From Acholoe squamosa (lineage: Eukaryota; Annelida; Polychaeta; Phyllodocida; Polynoidae), in assembly GCA_949317995.1 (NCBI GenBank), contig OX439038.1:66799576-66863575 (forward strand): 64,000 nucleotides of DNA. The letters run 5' to 3'. Below, one piece after another: positions 56,988-64,000 of this stretch. The notes under the pieces were generated by a model. That model saw only the letters and a program-made list of their open reading frames with translations, searched no databases and was not told the origin of the DNA. The position numbers were made by a program, and so were the translations under genes. Each line of letters opens with the position of its first letter. Within the stretch, counting starts at the first letter, position 1.

Positions 56988-57204
56988 TACCGTAATTGCT
57001 TGTTTAAGCGCACCTGCGCTCATAAATTTCAGCTCTCTGTTACCCCCTGCGGTAATACAGGACCTGCGCTCATTTGAGTTCCATTTAAAGAGGAATTTTT
57101 AGATTTCAGAGGGGGTCTTACCCCTGCACTCATACAGGACCTGCGCTCATTTGAGAGCCCTGCGCTCATTTGAGAGCCCTGCGCTTAAACAAGGAATTAC
57201 GGTA
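56988..57204. mobile_element. CCGTAA-type MITE, variant with TTTAAGCGCA ends
   Basis: The ends CCGTAATTGCTTGTTTAAGC and its near-perfect complement GCTTAAACAAGGAATTACGG are flanked by TA. The inside has repeated CTGCGCTCATTTGAG words. A similar left end (CTTGTTTAAGCACA) is seen alone near 17403. Confidence 0.75.
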
Positions 57205-57271
57205 TGTAATAGGATCTTGCATAGGTCTCTTTGCCTGACAGACAGGACGTTATATTATACCAGTCAGGGTT

Positions 57272-57500
57272 ATCCCGACTGTAATGACACCGGTGGGCAG
57301 CCGGCGTAGTTTTTCCTGCCACTGGTGTCGGATTCTGCCAAAATTGCCCATCGGTGTGCTTTGAGCTACCCATGGGATTTTTAATTTAGATAATCTACCA
57401 CATAGTACAGAAGTTATCTATATTTTAGCACTTTTTCTTAGATGAAACGTATAATTTTCTAGCCAAAAACAAATCATAAGGGTAAAAAAAGAATAGTGTT
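57272..57500 (+). repeat. Dispersed repeat (GTAATGACACCGGTGGGC), copy 1
   Basis: Collinear with 57878-58060: ACTGTAATGACACCGGTGGG, GCCGGCG, CTGCCACTGGTGT, CAGAAGTTATCTATATTT. Unclassified. Confidence 0.55.
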
Positions 57501-57877
57501 TAGACCAATAAGCTCATTCCTTGGTTTTCACTTTGTAAGCTTAAGCGACATCCATTGTGATCATTTGTCCAACAGAGCTTATCTTACAGCCCTTCATGGA
57601 AGCATACACAATGAGGACTGCAACCACTATTATATGTTAGTTTTCAATAATGGAGGGCCAGGTGTCTGGAGCACCTGTTCTTCTTAGTAGAGGTAATAGT
57701 TAGGGCGGTAGTTAACTCTTTGCTGGCAGCATAGTCAGTGCTTTAGTTCTTTATGGGGCACATAATGTATCCATGCATCATGACAATCATAGTTTGATAC
57801 ATCCCTAAGGCTCGGTATGATACATTAATGCAGTACCGCTGAGCTGCTCACTAGTGTTGCATTCACGGTTCTCCTCA

Positions 57878-58060
57878 CACTGTAATGACGCCGGTGGGCC
57901 GCCGGCATGATTTTTACTGCCGCCGGTGTGATTTCATCTCAGAATCACCGCCAGTGTCATTTTAGCTTCCCATAGGTTTTTGAATTTTGCAAATTGGCCA
58001 ATTAGAACAGAAGTTATGGCTATATTTATGAAAATACTTTCAATTCCTTTGCTAAATTCC
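57878..58060 (+). repeat. Dispersed repeat (GTAATGACGCCGGTGGGC), copy 2
   Basis: Direct-orientation partner of 57272-57500, with ACTGTAATGACGCCGGTGGG and CTGCCGCCGGTGTG. The phrase GACGCCGGCATGCC near 27702 may be a distant relative. Confidence 0.55.
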
Positions 58061-58663
58061 CATATGTAATCCCAACACTGTATGAATGAGACTACACAAC
58101 CAAATTTAGCCTACCATAAGGCTTAGGACGTTACCAAATTTTACACCAGCTCGCTGCAGGATTTTTACAGTGTGATTTTACACTCTGTGGAGAACCCTGG
58201 CATTGGTGCATGATTATGACAAAAGAATATGAACTTCACGACATTATGTGGCCCTTAAAAAGTCAATATATGATGTCTATTTGACGATGATTTGTCGCTA
58301 TCTATGCATTGATGAAGTCCCAAAAATTCAAAAATAGTATTTGTGAGGAATGCATTAATAAAGCACCAGTTAGTCCTTGGGTCGACCCTCTAGCCTAGGG
58401 TTGACATGATGTGTGAGCGCAGCACTGGTGTGCAAATTGTTAAGGGCTTGACGGTGGGAGAGGTGTTCTTGGAGCTGGCCTGGAGGTGTAGGAGTCTCCC
58501 AACACGCCGCCAGCTTCCATGAACCCATGTACAGTCGTGTCGGGTATAATACAGGGAAAGGGTTCTTCAAGTATCACTTTCTGTCTCTGCCTCTCTTTTT
58601 CTGCTAAACTCTCTGTGCTGTCGAATGTTGACCTGGTTTGATATAGGAAGTTCACCAGTCAAT

Positions 58664-58933
58664 GCCTGAAAGAAAATTGTTGTGTTCAGGTAAGGGGGAC
58701 AAAAAAATTAGGGTAGGTAGATAGGGAAATTATTTTTTTTTTTAGGCCGGTTGTAAATTTTTGTGCCTATGGGACTCATATTTGACACGTGAAATCGTAA
58801 AAAAAAAAACTTCCATGTCTTGATAACTGCCAAAATATCAGATTTTCCTCCAAAATACCCATAAAATAGTTAGGGTAGGGCAAAAAGATTAGGGTAGGTA
58901 GTGTTACCTGAACACAACAATTTTTTTAAGGCC
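58664..58933. mobile_element. GGCCTAAA-type MITE, copy 1
   Basis: The left end AAAATTGTTGTGTTCAGGTAA mirrors TTACCTGAACACAACAATTT at the right end. The inside has TTAGGGTAGGTAG twice and ATCAGATTTTCC. The left tip is degraded. First of five copies in 58.7-62.1 kb. Confidence 0.7.
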
Positions 58934-58957
58934 CAATGGTTCATCTAATACATAGAC

Positions 58958-59042
58958 AAAGGTTCATGAGTAGGGGGTGTGAGTGAGGTCGCCTCATGAG
59001 ATAACCCTAAGGCAGACCCCCTATGAGTGAACCTTTGTTTTT
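58958..59042. repeat. Short hairpin between MITE copies
   Basis: CAAAGGTTCATGAGTAGGGG and CCCCTATGAGTGAACCTTTG form an 81-base inverted repeat with a loop containing CCTCATGAGATAACC. Confidence 0.65.
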
Positions 59043-59081
59043 ATAATAAGAAATGTTCAAAACTCATTTGAACGGAAATAA

Positions 59082-59375
59082 GGCAAAAAAAAAAAAAAAA
59101 TTGTTTCAGGTAACATGTTGAAAAAAATTAGGCAGGGGTAGGTCAGATTTTTTTTTTTTTTAATTTTTAAATTTTTTTTTAAAGTACTTCATAGATTTGC
59201 GACTCACCATGGTGACTTGCGTCTCACCGGTGACTCACCGATTACAGGATTTACTTAAAAAAACACCCAGAAATAAATATCTCTTTGAAAATTGGAGAAA
59301 AAAAAAGCTAGGGTCGGCCCTGTTTTGCTAGGTAGGGTCGGGTTACCTGAAACATACAACTTGTTTTTTTTGGCC
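59082..59375. mobile_element. GGCCTAAA-type MITE, copy 2
   Basis: Left AAATTGTTTCAGGTAACATG and right TTACCTGAAACATACAACTT are inverted; TAA on the left and TTA on the right abut the GGC(C) tips. More diverged than the other copies, with CTCACCATGGTGACTTGCG inside. Confidence 0.6.
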
Positions 59376-59935
59376 TTAATGATACAGAGCTCCTATGTTG
59401 AGTCTATGAGGTGTCCGTACTCCTTCCAACATGAAATAAATGGTCATGTAATAAATGGTCATGTACCCGGTAGTACTACCCTGACTTCAGATTATGCCGA
59501 TCTAAATCATATTCCCTTCTCTCAGTACACAGACATCCCTCAGTCTCTACACATGTAATATCCATGTGACTAGAAACTTACTTGTTCGCAAGAGAAGGGT
59601 TCAAAGATCTGAGGTGATCTTCAAAAACATGATACGTAGCATAACTTATACACTGTACTTGGGGTTTAATTCGAGTATCACACTTGCTACGGTATGGCTC
59701 ATATTGATTTGACACACTTCCATATTTTTTCTTATTCTGACATTTACTGTAAAAAGTACAATATCGATTATCAGTGATTCATAATTTACATCTCAAGGTC
59801 GAGGTTTTGTTCCTATCTGAAATAAAGAGGTCGACTGAATTTAGAACATTGATTTTGTTTTTAATGTCGATTTTACCCAGATTAAACCAATACATTAAAA
59901 CTAAGTACCACATCTATATCATCTACAGGTACTTA

Positions 59936-60332
59936 GGCCTAAAAAAAAAAGAGTTGTGTTCAGGTATCCCGACCTAACTACCCTAATTATTTGGCCCAAC
60001 CCTAATCTTTTTTAGATTTTTTTTTTTTTTTTGTAAAAATGACCCAAAAATCAAGAAAAATGTAAAAAAAATCTCAATATATAGGCATGTTTGGTATCAA
60101 ATTAAAGCCCACAGTCTCATGTATGCTACTAGCTGAAATTAACCAACATTTTTATATATTTTTTATTTGTTTGATATGTTGAGCCATGTTTTATATCATT
60201 TTTGGCAGTTTTTGGTATCTAGGAACTTAAAAAATAAAATCTAAAAAAAAAAAAAAAAAGAATACGACCTACCCGGTACCTACCCTAATTTTTTCAGCTA
60301 TGTTACCTGAACACAAGAATTTTTTTTAGGCC
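59936..60332. mobile_element. GGCCTAAA-type MITE, copy 3
   Basis: The ends GGCCTAAAAAAAAAAGAGTT and TTACCTGAACACAAGAATTT-TTTTAGGCC are flanked by TTA on both sides, a TWA duplication as in PIF/Harbinger elements. Confidence 0.75.
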
Positions 60333-60598
60333 TTATATATTAAAAATGTGACCACCTCTTTCTAATGCTAATGCGATTATCAACCCCTCCCCAAAGGCCT
60401 AAATATCCACCAGGTGAGCCTACCCCGAATATTCCCTAACCCCCAGCTGGCAATAAAATCATTTCAAAGATTTTTTTGAAAGGGGTGGTACCCCGGTACC
60501 AGGTACTTGGTAATTTTTTTTTAAAATGGAGTCGGAGGTGGGGGTTGGGTGATGGGGTGGCACTCCGAAAAGAAATTTCCGCGCCCCCCCTCGGAGTT

Positions 60599-61352
60599 CT
60601 AGGCTAGCGCTAGTAAATATTTTCAGGTAGCCAGTCTGGTGAATTTGTATCAATTCTGATTAGCCAGATACAAAATCAATTAGCCAAAAGAACCAATGGA
60701 CAATGCAATAAAAGACACTTAATTTCCATGTGATCAAAGGACATGTACACTTTCATCTTCTAGCTAAGATTTGAGGTGGAGTAGGAGTTGGCTTTAAATA
60801 TAAAAGGACAGTTTTAATTCCCCTTCTTATATCTGTTGAAAATAAGGTGTTAATCAGTGGACTATAGACCTATGCAGTAGTTTGGTTAAAGGGGTTGACA
60901 ATGGTGTTGGCATTCCCCCCCACTATTCCAATTCTTTTCCATGTTTCTGAGAAGTGACAGGACCAGCTACTCATAGGAACATATAAAGGAGAAGCTCAAT
61001 TTCCAGAGGCAGAGAGTAATTGTAATATGCTAGATTTGTAAAGTTGAATGCCTAAAACGATATAACAAACAATATGGAAGATGTTGGGGTTTCATAATTT
61101 CTTCTATTTTTTTTTTTTTTTTTTTTAACGTCTGAAAATCTCAGATTCATTGCATATGAATAGAGACAGTGTGCTTATTTTTTGTCATGTTATGAGCTCT
61201 CCAACGGTATGCTACACTCCATATATCATATTCCCAGTTGGGACTTCTGGAAGGAGGATTAGCCAGTCTGGCTAATCAAATGAGAAAAGTGTTAGCCAGA
61301 TTGTGATTAGATTCGCCACTGGCGATCTGGCGAATGGCTAGCGCTAGCCTAG
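60599..61352. mobile_element. 754-base TIR element with CTAGGCTAGCGCTAG ends
   Basis: The left end CTAGGCTAGCGCTAG and right end CTAGCGCTAGCCTAG are perfect inverted repeats of 15 bases, with related subterminal words (TAGCCAGTCTGG / AGCCAGTCTGGCTAATC). GAGTT flanks both sides (60594-60598 and 61353-61357). The interior is non-coding by eye. Superfamily unknown. Confidence 0.75.
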
Positions 61353-61399
61353 GAGTTGTCTGAAATGTTCCTCCCCCCTTTCATTCTATGCTAAAATAG

Positions 61400-61663
61400 G
61401 GCCTAAAAAAATGGGTGTTTAGGTAGTACAGGAGTTGAAAAAAATTAGGGATTTTTATTTTTTTGAATTTTTTTTTTGCCGGCTGTAAATTTTCGCACCT
61501 TCACGACATTAATTTGATGCACAAGATCGTGAAAAAAACCATTAATGTCTCGATAAGTGCCAAATTATGAGATTTTCCCCCGAATTGCCCCAAAAAAGTT
61601 AGGGTAGGGCCAAAAAATTAGGGTAGGTGGCGTTACCTGAACACATCATATTTTTTTTAGGCC
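61400..61663. mobile_element. GGCCTAAA-type MITE, copy 4
   Basis: GGCCTAAAAAAATGGGTGTT to TTACCTGAACACATCATATT-TTTTTTAGGCC, flanked by TAG on both sides. Internal TTAGGGTAGG words as in copy 1. Confidence 0.72.
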
Positions 61664-61872
61664 TAGTCTTGTTTTGCTAAAACGGGCGACTTTTTGTCAC
61701 TCCCACACCAAGTCCAATTCTCAAGAGGGGTCTTATTTTTTTTCTTATGCCTAGGTTAGGAGTAGGACCAGGATAGGCCCTGCAATCACAAGATAGACTA
61801 CCTGTAGTAAGGCCTACGTCATTAATTATCAAGGGGTGCAAAAACTTTTGACCCCTCCTTGGGGGGGCGTAA

Positions 61873-62106
61873 GGCCTAAAAAAAAACTGTTGTTTTCAGT
61901 TAACACTACCTACCCTAATTTTTTGGTCCTACCCTCACTTTTTTTTGGGCATTTTGGGAGAAAATCTGATATTTTGGCACTTATCGAGACATGGAAGTTT
62001 TTTTTCCACAATCTCGCGCATCAAATTCACGTCGCGTAGGTGTGAAAATTTACAGCAGCATAAAAAAAAAATATCCCTACCTACCTACCCTAATTTTTTT
62101 CAACCC
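61873..62106. mobile_element. GGCCTAAA-type MITE, copy 5 (right end missing)
   Basis: Starts GGCCTAAAAAAAAACTGTTG after TAA and runs through ACTACCTACCCTAATTTTTT and TTTTGGGAGAAAATCTGA. The expected right end is absent; the gypsy-type fragment begins where it should be. Confidence 0.65.
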
Positions 62107-63985
62107 CTAATTAACCATTCTTGTGGTTATTTATTCGTCATAAGCAAGCAACCCTGACCTGAGCAGCTGCGGTGACCTGATCCACAATAGTCAAGATGCC
62201 ACGATTACAGTGCCCGGTTGATGGATGCCCCTGGGAGTCACAGGATATGGATGCCCCCTTTGCAGCTGCCCTAACAGTTGCGCTCCAGATCCATGACCGG
62301 TCAGCACATCCAGTGGCTCAAGTCCAACCTCCTGCAGGACCTGCAGCCACACCCAAGCTCAAACTGGACCCTCCCAGTATGTCTGCTGGGTGTGACCCTG
62401 ACCAGTGGTCTGCATTCAAACGACAGTGGGACATGTATAAAGTGGGTATGACCATCAATGACATTATAATCACAGAGATGAAAGAGGGTGTTCGCCTCTT
62501 TGACCCCTCCTGCAGCACATGCCTGGCCACAGACTGATCGGTTGATGGCATTGGATTTTTTTTTGATGCAGAAGTACTGCCAATGCCTCACCCGCACCCC
62601 TGCATGCTGCCATGATTGCTGGAAGTTGTGTCTTGTCGGCAGTCGGTTCACGCACCCTGCCGAGAGCAGGTATGCCCCTATTGAGGGGGAGGCTTTGGCA
62701 GTAGCATATGCACTCCATCAGACACGCTATTATGTCCTGGGCTGCGAGGATCTAATTGGTGACACACACCACAAGCCACTACTACAAATACTCAATGACA
62801 GATCCCTCACATACATCAGTAATCAGCGGCTTCTGAACCTAAAGGAGAAAACCTTGTGGTTATTTATTCGTCATAAGCAAGCAACCCTGACCTGAGCAGC
62901 TGCGGTGACCTGATCCGCAATAGTCAAGATGCCACGATTACAGTGCCCGGTTGATAGATGCCCCTGGGAGTCACAGGATATGGATGCCCCCTTTGCAGCT
63001 GCCCTAACAGTTGCGCTCCAGATCCATGACCGGTCAGCACATCCAGTGGCTCAAGTCCAACCTCCTGCAGGACCTGCAGCCACACCCAAGCTCAAACTGG
63101 ACCCTCCCAGTATGTCTGCTGGGTGTGACCCTGACCAGTGGTCTGCATTCAAACGACAGTGGGACATGTATAAAGTGGGTATGACCATCAATGACATTAT
63201 AATCACAGAGATGAAAGAGGGTGTTCGCCTCTTTGACCCCTCCTGCAGCACATGCCTGGCCACAGACTGATCGGTTGATGGCATTGGATTTTTTTTTGAT
63301 GCAGAAGTACTGCCAATGCCTCACCCGCACCCCTGCATGCTGCCATGATTGCTGGAAGTTGTGTCTTGTCGGCAGTCGGTTCACGCACCCTGCCGAGAGC
63401 AGGTATGCCCCTATTGAGGGGGAGGCTTTGGCAGTAGCATATGCACTCCATCAGACACGCTATTATGTTCTGGGCTGCGAGGATCTAATTAGTGACACAC
63501 ACCACAAGCCACTACTACAAATACTCAATGACAGATCCCTCACATACATCAGTAATCAGCGGCTTCTGAACCTAAAGGAGAAAACCCTGGCCTACAGGTT
63601 TACGGTAGTTCATGTGCCTGGCAAAAAGAATCGAGGGCCCGATGCTGCCTCCAGACATCCCGTCAGCCAGCCTGATCGCCTCTACCTGCAGATAAGCCAC
63701 ACGAATCTGATGTCATTGTCCACATCTCCCGCCATGAGACTACTCAGCCTGTGCTCTGAGGGCACATACACATTGCCCACTGATGCCACATATGCCCTAA
63801 AGGCCGTCCACCCTTTGGTCACATGGGACATGGTATGTCAGGCCACAGCATCTGACCCAACTTTTGTGGAACTTATCAGCCGACTAGAAAACAGGTTTTC
63901 CTCAGACTCACGTGACCTTCCATATAACTTATGCCCATTCCACCGCTATGTTGACCACATGTGTGTGGTAGATAGTGTTTGGTTT
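62107..63985 (+). mobile_element. Ty3/gypsy-type retroelement fragment with internal tandem duplication
   Basis: It holds a gag N-terminal segment (MPRLQCPVDGCPWESQDMD, with DQWSAFKRQWDMYKVG further on) and an RNase H-region segment (RYAPIEGEALAVAYALHQTR, then HKPLLQILNDR). In the second copy FTVVHVPGKKNRGPDAASRH and further pol-like sequence follow. Known: these blocks are typical of marine-animal Ty3/gypsy polyproteins. Most of pol is absent and no LTRs are seen in the window, so the element is broken, with several breaks. A 733-base unit (62121-62853) is repeated at 62854-63586 with only about four differences. Confidence 0.85.
62121..63586 (+). repeat. 733-base tandem duplication inside the gypsy-type fragment
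   Basis: TTGTGGTTATTTATTCGTCA begins at 62121 and again at 62854, and the sequence between repeats almost exactly to about 63586. At about 99.5% identity it is either very recent or an assembly duplication. Confidence 0.9.
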
Positions 63986-64000
63986 GGTTGATTTTACGTC

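Noticed and set aside
58566-58669. Possible - strand terminal exon reading ALTGELPISNQVN...ESDT-stop after TTTCTTTCAG
   Set aside because: The acceptor lies in the end of a MITE, the peptide matches no family I know, and no preceding exon was found.
1-64000. CRISPR arrays, operons or prokaryotic systems
   Set aside because: The tandem repeats are contiguous minisatellites without spacers, and both genes are spliced animal genes.

Overview
The window is animal nuclear DNA. It has split genes with GT-AG introns, vertebrate-like protein families and a dense load of short inverted-repeat transposons, SINE-like elements, minisatellites and retroelement relics. The repeat style (many TIR-bounded MITE-like palindromes, a SINE tail reading GGCGTTAAAC, gypsy-type gag/RNase H pieces) suggests a marine invertebrate, perhaps a cephalochordate, hemichordate or lophotrochozoan. 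I cannot fix the phylum from sequence alone.

Only two host genes are clearly recognisable. (1) An OSGIN-family flavoprotein (oxidative-stress-induced growth inhibitor) lies on the + strand, with four exons between 1052 and 7506; the exon carrying the start codon was not found and may lie left of the window. (2) A PTPN1/PTPN2-type (PTP1B/TC-PTP) non-receptor tyrosine phosphatase lies on the - strand, from 42878 down to about 33745. It has a complete catalytic core, a proline-rich linker and a C-terminal hydrophobic anchor; its first exon(s) were not found. It carries two interchangeable 99-base exons (40341-40439 and 38292-38390) for the same 33-residue stretch of the catalytic domain, which suggests mutually exclusive splicing. 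This is the most interesting signal in the window.

Between the two genes the layout is: OSGIN 3' flank (7.3-11.7 kb); a 43-base minisatellite (12.4-13.4 kb); a 3.2-kb structure with about 450-base inverted arms enclosing LINE reverse transcriptase remnants (14.07-17.3 kb); a second, diverged copy of the OSGIN 3' end and flank (17.68-21.3 kb) containing an OSGIN pseudogene; a second 43-base minisatellite array (21.3-22.66 kb); a short, young LTR element inserted into that array (22.67-25.09 kb); and mostly featureless AT-rich DNA with a 49-base minisatellite (29.8-30.7 kb).

To the right of the phosphatase (43-64 kb) I see no convincing gene. The region holds MITE families, SINE-like pieces, a 46-base minisatellite, a cluster of five related MITE copies (58.7-62.1 kb) and, at the right edge, a broken Ty3/gypsy-type fragment with a 733-base tandem duplication. 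The two genes have no evident functional link; they are neighbours in a repeat-rich landscape.
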